This document shows positions 8,451 to 17,665 of a stretch of DNA of 64,000 nucleotides, piece after piece. Origin of the DNA: Brucella pseudogrignonensis (GTDB lineage Bacteria > Pseudomonadota > Alphaproteobacteria > Rhizobiales > Rhizobiaceae); contig NZ_NNRM01000046.1 in assembly GCF_002252525.1 (NCBI RefSeq), positions 1 to 64,000 of the forward strand, read 5' to 3'. A model generated the notes under the pieces. It saw only the letters and a list, made by a program, of their open reading frames with translations. It did not search any database and was not told the DNA's origin. Both the position numbers and the translations under genes were made by a program. How positions within the stretch are numbered: position 1 is the first letter of the stretch; the number at the start of each line of letters is the position of its first letter.

Positions 8451-9701
8451 ATGGTTGAACTTTCAAGGCGCAGTTTTCTGACAGCCTCCGCTGCATTGGC
8501 AGCCACAAGCACCTTTGGTATTTCTTCGGCTTTTTCCGCCGACGCCAAAATTGAAATCTCCAGCATCTGGGGACCGGACAAGCCATTTCAGAAAGTCGTA
8601 GACGCTTTCAACGCACTGAAGACCGGCGTCACCGTCACCAACCGCTTCGATGGCGATTATGAAACAGCGACTGCCAAGGCACTTGCCGGTATCGCTGCAG
8701 GCAAGCCGCCAGCAATCATGGTAACGGGCTGGAAGTTCGGCTATTTCGCACGCCGCACCCTTGGTGCCCGTGATCTCAACGAAATCGATTCAACCAAGGC
8801 AAAGGCCATCATTGCGAATTTTGTTCCTTCGCTGATGCCGCTGGTCACCATCGACGATGCCGTGATTGGCCTGCCATGGGCAATGTCCACGCCAATCACC
8901 TTCATCAACAGCGCTCTTTGGGCGGAAGCCGGTCTTGATCCAAACCTTCCGGAATATCCGGATACAGATTGGCTCTATAAGGCTGCACGCACGCTTGATG
9001 AAAAGCTCAAGGGCAAACATGCCACCTACCGGTCAGCACTGGCTCTTTCCAACAATGAATGGACCAGCCAGTCCTTCATTCAGAATGCCGGTGGCTACAT
9101 CATCGATCCCGAAGGTAAGCTTGCGCTTAACAGCGATGAGGCTGCAAAGGGTATGGAACTTTTCTGCCAGCCAGCCCATCAGGGGCTCTGGACTCCCGTC
9201 AGCGGCAAAGAGCAGGATGCCGCTTTTGAAGCTGGCGCGCTTGCGATCTGCACCACAAGTTCGACACGCGCTGCCAGCTTCCCGTTTGGTAATGCCAAGG
9301 CAATCACCGCTCGCTTCCCCGGCATTCCGGGCCATGCCCGTAACATGAACAGCGGCGGAAACTTCCTCGCTGTCTATGCAAAGAATGACGAACAGGCCAA
9401 GGCTTCGCTTGCGTTCCTTGAATTCTGCGCCTCGCCTGAGGGTCAGAAGATCTGGTCGGAAGTTGGCTATCTCAACACATCCGTTCACGATATTCCGCTG
9501 ATTAACGACTTCATGAAACCTGCTGCGGGTCAGCTTACCGATGGTTTGACTGCCGAAACCATCTGGCCGGGCAAGCGCGGTCTTGAAGGCCAGAACATCT
9601 GGCGCAAATGGGTATCACGCATGTTGCTGAAAGAAACGGATATCAAATCCGGCCTCAAATCGGCTCATGACGAACTTGCAACCGTGCTGGTGGATGCCTG
9701 A
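8451..9701 (+). CDS. Carbohydrate ABC transporter substrate-binding protein (Tat signal)
   Basis: This 416-residue periplasmic binding protein is of the sugar family related to MalE/UgpB (cluster 1). The N-terminus has a twin-arginine signal, SRRSFLT at residues 5-11, followed by a hydrophobic stretch and a cleavage region near AFSADA. The ATG at 8451 is chosen over the GTG at 8421 because AGGAG at 8438-8442 is well placed and the signal peptide then starts immediately. It would deliver substrate to the two permeases encoded directly downstream. The sugar cannot be named from the sequence. A PfkB kinase in the operon suggests that the imported sugar, or a product of it, is phosphorylated in the cytoplasm. 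Confidence 0.88.
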   Translation: MVELSRRSFLTASAALAATSTFGISSAFSADAKIEISSIWGPDKPFQKVVDAFNALKTGVTVTNRFDGDYETATAKALAGIAAGKPPAIMVTGWKFGYFARRTLGARDLNEIDSTKAKAIIANFVPSLMPLVTIDDAVIGLPWAMSTPITFINSALWAEAGLDPNLPEYPDTDWLYKAARTLDEKLKGKHATYRSALALSNNEWTSQSFIQNAGGYIIDPEGKLALNSDEAAKGMELFCQPAHQGLWTPVSGKEQDAAFEAGALAICTTSSTRAASFPFGNAKAITARFPGIPGHARNMNSGGNFLAVYAKNDEQAKASLAFLEFCASPEGQKIWSEVGYLNTSVHDIPLINDFMKPAAGQLTDGLTAETIWPGKRGLEGQNIWRKWVSRMLLKETDIKSGLKSAHDELATVLVDA

Positions 9702-9707
9702 CGCGAA

Positions 9708-10595
9708 ATGTCGAAACCTCTGTTTGCAAAGCTGGCTCCGTGGATTTTCGCGGGGCCAGCCGTCCTTTCCGTCATTGTTTTCCTTTATGGCCCGATCATC
9801 GCCTCGGCGGTTCTGTCGGTTGTTGACTGGAACCTGCTTTCAACCGATGTCAGCTTTGTTGGGCTCGACAATTACAAAAGCTTGTTTGCCGACGCCGATT
9901 TCCGGCTCGCAGCCTGGAACACGGTGCTTTACTGCATCATTCTCGTTCCGGCGCAGATTATTCTACCGCTGATTATCGCTGTGATGATCCATGCGGTGCA
10001 GGGCTCCAAGCTCGAACGCATCTATCGCGGCGCTTTCTTCCTGCCGACCATCCTCGCCTATTCTGTTGCAGGCGTTGCCTGGTCGTGGCTGCTTAATCCG
10101 GTCAACGGGCTTTTCAACGAAGTTCTCGTCTGGTTCGGATTGCCGACATCCATGTGGCATCTCGATCCGGATCTCGCACTCTTATCTGTATCGGTCGTCA
10201 CGTTCTGGAAAAGCTTCGGCCTCAACATGCTGTTGTGGATTGCAGCGCTTGCCAATGTTCCGCAGTCTTTGCGCGAAGCGTCGCGACTGGATGGTGCTGG
10301 CGCATGGCGGCGCTTTTTCACCATCGAACTGCCGCTGATTACACCGACCGCTTTTTTCATTTCGGTCACAACCGTATTTTCGGTGCTTGACGATATTGTC
10401 GGCGTTGTTGACGTTCTGACGGGTGGCGGACCAGCGGGCAGAAGCTCCAATCTGCTTTATTTCCTCTGGCAGCAGGGCCTACAGTTCTTCCAGTTTGGCA
10501 GAGCAAGTGCAGTGGCCATGATCATCATCGTGGCAGTCCTTCTCATCACCTGGGCGCAGTTCCGCTTCGGCGAAAAGCGGGTGCATTATCAATGA
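9708..10595 (+). CDS. Carbohydrate ABC transporter permease (MalF type)
   Basis: This 295-residue inner-membrane protein has about six transmembrane segments. The cytoplasmic EAA loop that contacts the ATPase reads EASRLDGAGAWRRFF. It begins 6 bp after the binding-protein gene and overlaps the next permease by 4 bp (ATGA), so the operon is tightly coupled. It forms a heterodimer with the next permease in the import channel. Family assignment is secure; the substrate is not. Confidence 0.9.
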   Translation: MSKPLFAKLAPWIFAGPAVLSVIVFLYGPIIASAVLSVVDWNLLSTDVSFVGLDNYKSLFADADFRLAAWNTVLYCIILVPAQIILPLIIAVMIHAVQGSKLERIYRGAFFLPTILAYSVAGVAWSWLLNPVNGLFNEVLVWFGLPTSMWHLDPDLALLSVSVVTFWKSFGLNMLLWIAALANVPQSLREASRLDGAGAWRRFFTIELPLITPTAFFISVTTVFSVLDDIVGVVDVLTGGGPAGRSSNLLYFLWQQGLQFFQFGRASAVAMIIIVAVLLITWAQFRFGEKRVHYQ

Positions 10596-11437
10596 CTGCA
10601 AATTCTCTCAGCGCCACGCTCCAGCGTGGTACACTTCATATTCTTCTCATTGTGCTGTCGCTCATCACGCTGTTTCCACTGTTGTGGATGGTGACATCTG
10701 CATTCACACCAAACGAACTGATTGCGCAGAAGGCGCTGCGGTTCTGGCCCGAGCAGATCACCTTATCGAACTTCCAGCTTGCAGCGGATCGTTATCCGAT
10801 CTGGTGGTGGCTGTTTAACTCCGTGGTGACATCGGCTGCCATTACACTAGGCAAACTCATCATCAGCCTGCCTGCGGGCTATGCTTTTGCCCGAATGAAA
10901 TTTCGCGGCAAACAGTTCCTGTTCTGGGTGGTGATTGCCACCATGTCCTTTCCGACGGTTCTCGCGATCATTCCCACCTATATCGCGGTGGTGAAGATAC
11001 AGGCCTTCGATACCTATTGGGCCATGATCATCCCTTCGATCCCCTATATCGGCTTTTACGTCTTCTATTTCAGGCAGTCGTTCCGCTCGCTTCCCGACGA
11101 AATGTTTGAAGCAGCACGCATTGATGGTTGCGGTATCTGGAAACAGTTCAAGGATGTGGCCATACCCAACGTGCTGCCAGCCATTGCAGCCCTTTCCGTG
11201 ATTTCTTTCATGGGCGCGTGGAACATCTACCTTTGGGGGCAACTCGTCCTCGAAGACACCGGCCGAAAGACACTCACCACGGGCATTGCCATGTTTGCTG
11301 ATGTGGACGGCGCTGAAACCCCATGGGGACCACTGATGGCGACCAGCCTTCTCTCCGTATTACCCGTACTCGGCATGTTTCTTCTGGCGCAACGTTACAT
11401 CGTTGAAGCATTCTCTGCCGGCACAGGAGAGAAATAA
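10592..11437 (+). CDS. Carbohydrate ABC transporter permease (MalG type)
   Basis: This 281-residue permease has about six membrane segments and an EAA loop EAARIDGCGIWKQF. Its start overlaps the stop of the upstream permease by 4 bp. Its own stop overlaps the start of the PfkB kinase (TAATG), which implies translational coupling across the operon. It partners the MalF-type permease to make the membrane channel of the importer. Confidence 0.9.
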   Translation: MTANSLSATLQRGTLHILLIVLSLITLFPLLWMVTSAFTPNELIAQKALRFWPEQITLSNFQLAADRYPIWWWLFNSVVTSAAITLGKLIISLPAGYAFARMKFRGKQFLFWVVIATMSFPTVLAIIPTYIAVVKIQAFDTYWAMIIPSIPYIGFYVFYFRQSFRSLPDEMFEAARIDGCGIWKQFKDVAIPNVLPAIAALSVISFMGAWNIYLWGQLVLEDTGRKTLTTGIAMFADVDGAETPWGPLMATSLLSVLPVLGMFLLAQRYIVEAFSAGTGEK

Positions 11438-12255
11438 TGGCGCGTGTTCTGGTAATCGCACATCTCAACCATGATCGGATCTGGGAGCTGGACGGGCCAC
11501 TCAAATCCGGCTCCCGCGTTTCGTGGGGAAAGCGTGAGACAAGGCTCGGTGGCGGTGGGTATTTCACCGGCTCACCATTTCTGGCGCTGGGGCATGAGGT
11601 GGCGCTGGTCAGCTCGCTTGGCAATGATGCGCTTGGTGATACAGCCCGCTCTGAGCTCTCAGAACTCGGCTTCGACATGCAGCATGTTTACAAGCGAGAT
11701 AGCGGCACTCACATCACCGATATTCTGCTTGAGCCTTCAGGCGAACGCACGATTTTAACACCGAGCCAGGGACCGATGCGATTGTTCCGGCTTGATGGCG
11801 ATGTCAAAGCAGATGCTGCCTATATCAATTGCTTCAACCCAGATGCGACGATCCTTAAAGCGCTCGATTCAATAGGTTTGGTGGCGTCTCAGTTTCCCTT
11901 ATCTGAGACCTCCGTGCCGCGACCAGCGGATATCATGATCGGCTCAAAAGGCGATTTTCCGGAGTTGGATGACAATGCGCTCTGGCGCAAAGCACAGCAT
12001 TTCTGCGGTTCCCGCCTGAAGCATCTCGTGATGACCGACGGTGCGCGCGCCATCACCATTCATGATGGCGAGCAAATAAGGAATGTCACCCCCATGAAAC
12101 GCGCTGTCGTCAAAAACACGATCGGCGCGGGCGACCATTTCAGCGCCAATCTCGTATCCGCGCTGCTTGCGGGAGCAGCGATTGAAGATGCCGCGCGCAA
12201 TGCCAGCAAAGCAACCGCCGATTGGCTGGAACAGCGGGATCAGGAAAAGTATTAA
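11437..12255 (+). CDS. PfkB-family carbohydrate kinase
   Basis: The 272-residue protein carries the PfkB C-terminal signature NTIGAGDHFSANL near residue 230, with the catalytic Asp in GAGD. The N-terminal substrate region contains a Gly-rich turn (RLGGGGYFTGSPF). PfkB enzymes phosphorylate sugars or nucleosides with ATP. Its position inside a sugar import operon, with overlapping start and stop codons, implies that it acts on the incoming substrate or a derivative. At 272 residues it is slightly shorter than many family members, and the substrate cannot be read from the sequence. Confidence 0.87.
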   Translation: MARVLVIAHLNHDRIWELDGPLKSGSRVSWGKRETRLGGGGYFTGSPFLALGHEVALVSSLGNDALGDTARSELSELGFDMQHVYKRDSGTHITDILLEPSGERTILTPSQGPMRLFRLDGDVKADAAYINCFNPDATILKALDSIGLVASQFPLSETSVPRPADIMIGSKGDFPELDDNALWRKAQHFCGSRLKHLVMTDGARAITIHDGEQIRNVTPMKRAVVKNTIGAGDHFSANLVSALLAGAAIEDAARNASKATADWLEQRDQEKY

Positions 12256-12319
12256 GCGCTTTGGTCCTGTGTTGAAATCTCAAATTTGAAGATGCAAAGC
12301 GCATGACATTTCGCTTTGC
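12256..12319 (+). promoter_or_regulatory. Mutually exclusive hairpins between the PfkB kinase and ATPase genes
   Basis: CAAAGCGC (12295-12302) can pair either with GCGCTTTG (12256-12263) or, as GCAAAGCG (12294-12301), with CGCTTTGC (12312-12319). The second hairpin ends 14 nt before the ATPase start. The three-segment arrangement could modulate expression of the ATPase relative to the permeases. There is no T-run, so an effect on RNA stability or translation is more likely than termination. Confidence 0.35.
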
Positions 12320-12333
12320 GGAAATGGAGAAAA

Positions 12334-13437
12334 ATGGCCGGTATCATCATGAAGGACCTCAAGAAGGTCTATGCTGGTGGAGTGGAAGCCGTGAAAGGCG
12401 TATCCATCGATATCCGTGCAGGTGAATTTATCGTTCTGGTGGGTCCGTCAGGCTGCGGAAAATCAACGCTGCTGCGTATGGTTGCTGGTCTTGAAGAGAT
12501 TTCAGGTGGTGAAGTCAGCATTGGCGGACGCATCGTCAACGAGGTTGAACCTGCTGATCGTGACATCGCAATGGTGTTCCAGAACTATGCGCTCTATCCA
12601 CATATGAGCGTCTATAATAATATGGCCTATGGCCTGCGCAACCGCAAAACACCCAAGGTCGAAATCGAAACACGCGTGGCGGAAGCCGCCCGTATGCTGG
12701 AGATCGAACCGTTTCTTGATCGCAAACCGAAAGCATTGTCGGGCGGTCAGCGCCAGCGCGTTGCCATGGGGCGCGCAATCGTGCGCAAGCCTTCCGTCTT
12801 CCTTTTTGACGAACCACTATCCAATCTCGATGCCAAATTACGCGTCACCATGCGTGGTGAAATCAAGCGACTGCAAAGGCGGCTGGGCACAACCTCGCTC
12901 TATGTAACGCATGACCAGCTCGAAGCCATGACCCTCGCGCATCGTCTTGTCGTGTTGAACAAGGGCAGTATCGAGCAGATCGGAACCCCGCTTGAGGTTT
13001 ATCACAATCCGGCCTCGACTTTTGTCGCGAGCTTTATCGGCTCACCAGCCATGAACCTCCTCAATGCCCGGCTCGACGGCAACCGTCTGATGATCAATGA
13101 AGCTGTTCTGCAACTTTCAGGCAGTCTTCCCTCATCCAGTCCGCTCACAGTGGGGATCAGACCGGAGGATCTCGTTCTGGCGCAGAACGGTGTGAATGCA
13201 CTTAGTTTCACACTCGATCATGTCGAAGAACTCGGCGCCCAACGCCTCGTTCATGGTATGGTTGGCGAGCAGCGGATAACCGCAGCCTTTCCGCCTCACA
13301 TCCCGATCAGCGCTCATATGCAATTGACGGCAGCCACCGATAAGCTGCATTTTTTCAGCGCAGACACCGGCAAGCGGCTGATTACAGCCGCAAGTCCGGT
13401 TGTTTCGCAGAAAACATCAGGCCTGTCGCTCGTCTGA
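12334..13437 (+). CDS. Carbohydrate ABC transporter ATPase (UgpC/MalK type)
   Basis: The 367-residue ATPase has Walker [10 protein letters not shown], signature [14 protein letters not shown], Walker [13 protein letters not shown] and the switch His in VTHDQLEAM. The C-terminal regulatory OB-fold (TOBE region) includes VGIRPEDL. These features identify the CUT1/MalK group, which energises sugar importers. The ATG at 12334 is preferred to the upstream TTG at 12316 because GGAG lies just 5' of it. It completes the importer encoded upstream. Its 3' end overlaps the convergent LysR gene by 21 bp. Confidence 0.9.
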   Translation: MAGIIMKDLKKVYAGGVEAVKGVSIDIRAGEFIVLVGPSGCGKSTLLRMVAGLEEISGGEVSIGGRIVNEVEPADRDIAMVFQNYALYPHMSVYNNMAYGLRNRKTPKVEIETRVAEAARMLEIEPFLDRKPKALSGGQRQRVAMGRAIVRKPSVFLFDEPLSNLDAKLRVTMRGEIKRLQRRLGTTSLYVTHDQLEAMTLAHRLVVLNKGSIEQIGTPLEVYHNPASTFVASFIGSPAMNLLNARLDGNRLMINEAVLQLSGSLPSSSPLTVGIRPEDLVLAQNGVNALSFTLDHVEELGAQRLVHGMVGEQRITAAFPPHIPISAHMQLTAATDKLHFFSADTGKRLITAASPVVSQKTSGLSLV

Positions 13438-14310
13438 GGTCAGATGTGCAAACAGGCTCCTTGCCAGAGGCGTTAACGTCGTTTCATCTCGCACACAGAC
13501 TGCCAGCTGGCGTGTAGCCCAACTGTCGGAGAGCTTGATGATCGCTATCGAAGAAGATCGCCGGAAACGCCGCGCCGCCGTTTCCGGTATGACGGCAACG
13601 CCCACGCCTTCGCCCGCCATCCGGCAGATACCCTCAAAGGTCCGCAACCTGATACGCGTTTTAAGCCGCAGGCCGATTTTCAGAGCCTGTGCATCGATGT
13701 GATCCTGTAATGCGCCTGTACCGAGCGCGATAAAGTGCTGGTCGAGCAATTCGTCGAGCCGGACGCTGTTGCGTAGGGCAAGCGGATGATCCCGCGCGCT
13801 GATCAGCACCAGTCGATCAATGGCAAAGGGTTGCAGATGCAATCCGCTGGTATCGACGGCATCGGACAGAATACCGATTTCAGCAAAACCTCCGGCGATA
13901 CTTCTGGCAATTTGAATGCTCTGGCGCTCTTTCAGGTCGATATCGGCCTGAGGGTTGCGTGCGAGCCAGGGAGAAAGCCGCGCCGGAAGAAACTCCGTCA
14001 TCGCAGCAGTATTGGCCAGAACGCGGATTGTCCCGCGCAGGCCTTTTGCATATTCGCCAAGTTCGCCCCGCATCTGCGCGATCTGATGCAGGATCGCGCG
14101 CGCATGATGGACCAGCGCATCGCCAGCTTCGGTCGTCGTGATGCCGCGTCGTCCACGTTCAAGCAACATCACTTCGCTGAGCGTTTCCATATCACGCAGC
14201 CTCTCACTGGCCGCCGCCAGCGAAAGGCCAACATCGGCGGCACCATGGGTGATACTGCCGGCATCTACCACAGCGAGAAACAAGCGAAGATCAGTCAGGT
14301 CAAAGCGCAT
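13417..14310 (-). CDS. LysR-family transcriptional regulator
   Basis: This 297-residue protein opens with a winged helix-turn-helix ([18 protein letters not shown], residues 6-23) followed by a periplasmic-binding-protein-like effector domain, the standard LysR layout. It is divergent from the TauE-family gene at 14408 with a 97-bp gap, so that gene is its most likely target. The C-terminal end overlaps the convergent ATPase gene. The effector is unknown; TauE-type exporters move sulfite or organosulfur anions, which gives one guess. Confidence 0.87.
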   Translation of the reverse strand: MRFDLTDLRLFLAVVDAGSITHGAADVGLSLAAASERLRDMETLSEVMLLERGRRGITTTEAGDALVHHARAILHQIAQMRGELGEYAKGLRGTIRVLANTAAMTEFLPARLSPWLARNPQADIDLKERQSIQIARSIAGGFAEIGILSDAVDTSGLHLQPFAIDRLVLISARDHPLALRNSVRLDELLDQHFIALGTGALQDHIDAQALKIGLRLKTRIRLRTFEGICRMAGEGVGVAVIPETAARRFRRSSSIAIIKLSDSWATRQLAVCVRDETTLTPLARSLFAHLTSDERQA

Positions 14311-14407
14311 AAGGCAAGACTATCGCATAATTAGGCTTCGGACCAGCCGAAGCCATGTTGCGGAACTTCCACATTGTTCCAGTGCCTGAGATGGTCCATG
14401 CAAAGCC

Positions 14408-15157
14408 ATGTTTGATTTATCAACGACACTGATATTGACGATTGCAGCCACGTTCTTTGCTGCCGGTATTGTCAAAGGCATCACCGGCATGGGCTTGCCG
14501 ACACTGGCGATGGGCGTGCTGGGCAGCCTGATCTCACCACTTGCAGCGGCAAGCCTGCTGCTGGTGCCGTCTTTCACGACCAATGTCTGGCAGATGATTG
14601 CCGGACCAAATTCGGTCGCGCTGGTCAAACGGTTATGGCCGATGATGCTGGCAATGATTGTCGGCACAATGCTTGGTGTTTCCTGGCTGACGAAGGGTGA
14701 TACCACTATCACGACCGGTACACTGGGTGCCTGTCTCAGCCTGTATGCAGCCTTCACACTGCTGGCACATCCCTTCAAGGTCCCTCAGAAGCTTGAGACC
14801 TGGTTGTCACCGGTCGTAGGCGCGATCACAGGCTTTATTGCCGGAGCGACCGGCGTGTTTGTGATTCCGGCAGTACCGTATCTGCAAGCACTTGGACTTG
14901 AAAAAGACGAACTCGTTCAAGCGCTCGGCCTGTCCTTCACCATATCGACAATCGCTTTGGCTTTAGGGCTCGGGGTTCAAGGAGCGCTGGTTTTTGATCA
15001 ACTCGCAATCTCCACTATGGCGATTGTTCCGGCACTCGCTGGAATGTGGGCCGGACAAGTTATTCGCAGGAAAATCAGTCCCGTCATGTTCAGACGCGGC
15101 TTTCTGATCTGTCTGCTGCTGCTTGGTTTGGAAATGTTGCTGCGACCACTTTTTTAG
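14408..15157 (+). CDS. TauE/SafE-family sulfite/anion exporter
   Basis: The 249-residue protein is almost entirely hydrophobic, with about eight membrane segments. The duplicated TauE/SafE signature appears as FFAAGIVKGITGMGLPTLAMG and VVGAITGFIAGATGVFVIPA. Family members export sulfite, sulfoacetate or related anions. It is divergent from a LysR regulator and ends 1 bp before the convergent ABC permease gene, leaving no room for a separate terminator. Confidence 0.85.
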   Translation: MFDLSTTLILTIAATFFAAGIVKGITGMGLPTLAMGVLGSLISPLAAASLLLVPSFTTNVWQMIAGPNSVALVKRLWPMMLAMIVGTMLGVSWLTKGDTTITTGTLGACLSLYAAFTLLAHPFKVPQKLETWLSPVVGAITGFIAGATGVFVIPAVPYLQALGLEKDELVQALGLSFTISTIALALGLGVQGALVFDQLAISTMAIVPALAGMWAGQVIRRKISPVMFRRGFLICLLLLGLEMLLRPLF

Positions 15158-15158
15158 A

Positions 15159-16436
15159 TCATGAACGCAAAGCAGATGCCGGGCTCATGCGCAGCGTCAT
15201 CAACGCCGGAACCAGCGAAACTACCGCTGCAACAGCAATAAAGCCAATAGCAAGCCAGACATCGCTCATCGCAAATTCCACCGGCATCCTGACTGCTGTT
15301 GTTGCGGTGAGCCATGATGTGATGGCCCGCGCTGCCGCATAGCCGATTGCCAGCCCAAGAAAGATTCCAAGCAGCAGCAGGAAAAACAACTCGCCCCAGA
15401 CAATCGCCACGATGGAGCGAACCGGCGCACCAAGCGCCCGCAGCGCACCGATCTGACGTTTTCGCGCGCCTATATGCATGACCGCAACCAACAACAAGGC
15501 GAAGACCACAATCACCTGCGTACCAATGGCGATACCAAGCAGCAGGCTGCGGGCATCTCCCAACGTTGAATAGAGCCTTGTGAGAACCTCTGCCGGGAAG
15601 ATCGCCAATGTGCGATCAGAACGATATTCCTGCCGCAGCCGATAGGCATCCGCAATGGTCTTTGGTTTTACAAGAATAGCCGGAACACCGGGGCTATCGG
15701 CATCGAAAGTCTCGTCAAGCGGCGCATTGACGTCGATTTCGTGATCATGGTCATGTGGCTTTTCATTGATCAGCACACCAAATCCGTTACCCGGCTTTTC
15801 AGCATGGTCGTCATGCTCGTGTTCTTCATGAGCTTCCATGCCATGCAGCTGCCAGACAGTGCGAATGGGAACCAGAATGGACCGATCCCATGCAGTGCCG
15901 GTCGGGGCCATTTTGCCAGCTACATGATAGCTGACCTCGGTATGTGCATGTCCGCCGGTCTCAGCCGTACCATGCATTGGATTGACTTTAGCCCCGACAG
16001 CTAGATCGACTGCCGAACCGATAATTGCCTCGCCCAGACGTGCGAACATCGTGCCTTCGGCAAGCTGCGGTGACAGGGCGGAAACAAGCTCGGTTGTCGT
16101 GCCGACAATGGGAAAGCCCATCGCGCTATCGCCAAAGCCTATGGGTGCTGCGAAGGCCACGCGCTTGTCATTGGCAAGTTTGCCCAGCATCGCACCCGAC
16201 ATCAGCGGCAGAGGCGACGGCTGCAAAAAAACCGACGAAAGTGTGAGCTGCGTGTCACTTCCTGCAGCACCGATCACAAGGTCAAGCTTGTCAGATGCCC
16301 GCGCCGTCCCAAGCCGCACAGCCCGTTCCTGTAAGGTTACGACCGAACTTAATGCAACTGACAAAGCCAGCAGAACGATGATGGCGACGGCACCACTCCA
16401 GAAACGGCGCAGATCGGCAAGAATGAATGCGATCAT
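15159..16436 (-). CDS. FtsX/LolC-like ABC transporter permease with His-rich periplasmic loop
   Basis: The 425-residue permease has one N-terminal membrane helix, a large periplasmic domain (about residues 40-290) and three C-terminal helices, the MacB/FtsX/LolCE fold. Inside the periplasmic domain, at about residues 198-238, lies a stretch rich in His, Asp and Glu (EEHEHDDHAE and KPHDHDHE), which suggests metal contact. It overlaps the ATPase gene by 4 bp. With that ATPase and the Tat-exported protein upstream it forms a three-gene unit. Exporters of this type act on lipoproteins, peptides or envelope processes. A zinc-linked role is my inference from the His-rich loop. Confidence 0.82.
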   Translation of the reverse strand: MIAFILADLRRFWSGAVAIIVLLALSVALSSVVTLQERAVRLGTARASDKLDLVIGAAGSDTQLTLSSVFLQPSPLPLMSGAMLGKLANDKRVAFAAPIGFGDSAMGFPIVGTTTELVSALSPQLAEGTMFARLGEAIIGSAVDLAVGAKVNPMHGTAETGGHAHTEVSYHVAGKMAPTGTAWDRSILVPIRTVWQLHGMEAHEEHEHDDHAEKPGNGFGVLINEKPHDHDHEIDVNAPLDETFDADSPGVPAILVKPKTIADAYRLRQEYRSDRTLAIFPAEVLTRLYSTLGDARSLLLGIAIGTQVIVVFALLLVAVMHIGARKRQIGALRALGAPVRSIVAIVWGELFFLLLLGIFLGLAIGYAAARAITSWLTATTAVRMPVEFAMSDVWLAIGFIAVAAVVSLVPALMTLRMSPASALRS

Positions 16437-17143
16437 GACAATTCCATCTCCGCGCTGTCGCTTGCAATCCTTCCGCCTTCAAGGCGAATGCGGCGCTGCA
16501 GATATTGCATCAGCTGCGGATCATGCGTGACGACAACCAATGTCGCCTTTTCTTCGGTCGCAAGCCGCACCAGAAGCTCGGCAACATCGGCACCGGTTTT
16601 CTGATCAAGACTTGCTGTCGGTTCATCGGCCACGATCACGCCGGGCTTAGAAAGAAGCGCACGCGCGATAGCAACGCGCTGCATCTCACCGCGCGACAGC
16701 GTTTCGATATGTTGATCGGGGCGGGTTATTCCGACTGTTTGAAGCAATTGAAGCGCGCGTGCGCGATCATCAGCCTTCACCCCAAAACTCAACTTGAGCG
16801 GCAATAGCACATTGGACAGTGCGGAAAGGCCGGGAAACAAGTGAAAATCCTGCATCACCAGACCGATGTTGCGCGCACGAAACGCATCGCGCCTGAAAGA
16901 AGACAGGCTGCTGATTGCCGTTTCGCCCCACACTACTTTGCCGGCTTTCACAGGTTCGAGACCCGTTATAGCGTTGACCAGCGTACTTTTCCCCGAGCCG
17001 GAGGCACCGGTAATTGCCAGATGACCACCTGCAACCAGACTAAACTTTTCAATGGAAAGCACAGGGAGAGCCAACCCCGGAAAGCGCACTTCCAGATCGG
17101 TAATATCGAGCGACAGGCCCGATGGCTTGGCAAGCATCATCAT
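16433..17143 (-). CDS. LolD/MacB-type ABC transporter ATP-binding protein
   Basis: The 236-residue ATPase contains Walker A GASGSGKST, signature LSRGEMQRVAIARAL and Walker B VIVADEPTASLD, typical of the LolD/FtsE/MacB group. Its stop overlaps the start of the permease by 4 bp, and its start directly follows the Tat-protein gene (shared base 17143), so all three are co-translated. It should energise the FtsX-like permease. Confidence 0.87.
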   Translation of the reverse strand: MMMLAKPSGLSLDITDLEVRFPGLALPVLSIEKFSLVAGGHLAITGASGSGKSTLVNAITGLEPVKAGKVVWGETAISSLSSFRRDAFRARNIGLVMQDFHLFPGLSALSNVLLPLKLSFGVKADDRARALQLLQTVGITRPDQHIETLSRGEMQRVAIARALLSKPGVIVADEPTASLDQKTGADVAELLVRLATEEKATLVVVTHDPQLMQYLQRRIRLEGGRIASDSAEMELS

Positions 17144-17604
17144 CAGACCGTTTTGAAAGAAGCATCACGCAGACGAAGCTGACTGACGAAGCCCGTTTCA
17201 GGGTCTGTCCATGAACCATATTCCAGCGTGCCGCGCGTCAGAATTGGCGCATTGAACTGCACGAATGTCTGTTTGGATGCCAGATAAACAACCATGATAT
17301 TGTCGGGCCAATCGGAATCCGACGAGCAGAATGGGCAGATCGACATCGGAATTTCGGTCAGAACAAAGAAATTGGCTTCAGCCTTGAGTGGCGGTGCCAT
17401 GAACCCGCTGATTGCCACCTCCTTGCCGGAAGCATTTTTGACCTGATCGGAAAACTCCAGACCCAGCACGCCAAAACTTTTATACAGATTGTCAAAGCCA
17501 AGCTGCTCTGCGGCTTGTGCCCTGTTTGCAATGCACATCAAAGGCGCAGTTGCCAATGCACCAAGCATGAGTTGCCTGCGATTGAAATGCAGTCCTGTGC
17601 GCAT
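17143..17604 (-). CDS. Tat-exported periplasmic protein, DUF3299-like
   Basis: The 153-residue protein starts with a twin-arginine-type signal (NRRQLMLGALATAP, ending near ANRAQA). The ATG at 17604 is chosen because AGGAGG precedes it; the longer open frame (to 17871) runs into the phosphatase gene and lacks a signal. The mature part holds a GFMAPPLKAEANFFVL segment and a CPFCSSDSDWPDN motif, which resembles the cysteine-containing core of DUF3299 proteins often found beside LolCD-like ABC exporters (recalled similarity, not computed). It precedes the exporter genes in the same operon. A periplasmic accessory or metal-linked function is plausible but unproven. Confidence 0.75.
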   Translation of the reverse strand: MRTGLHFNRRQLMLGALATAPLMCIANRAQAAEQLGFDNLYKSFGVLGLEFSDQVKNASGKEVAISGFMAPPLKAEANFFVLTEIPMSICPFCSSDSDWPDNIMVVYLASKQTFVQFNAPILTRGTLEYGSWTDPETGFVSQLRLRDASFKTV

Positions 17605-17665
17605 CTTGCCCTCCTGAAGAGAAGTGGACAGGCAGAAAACCCGCCTGCCCTTGATCAAACGAAGA

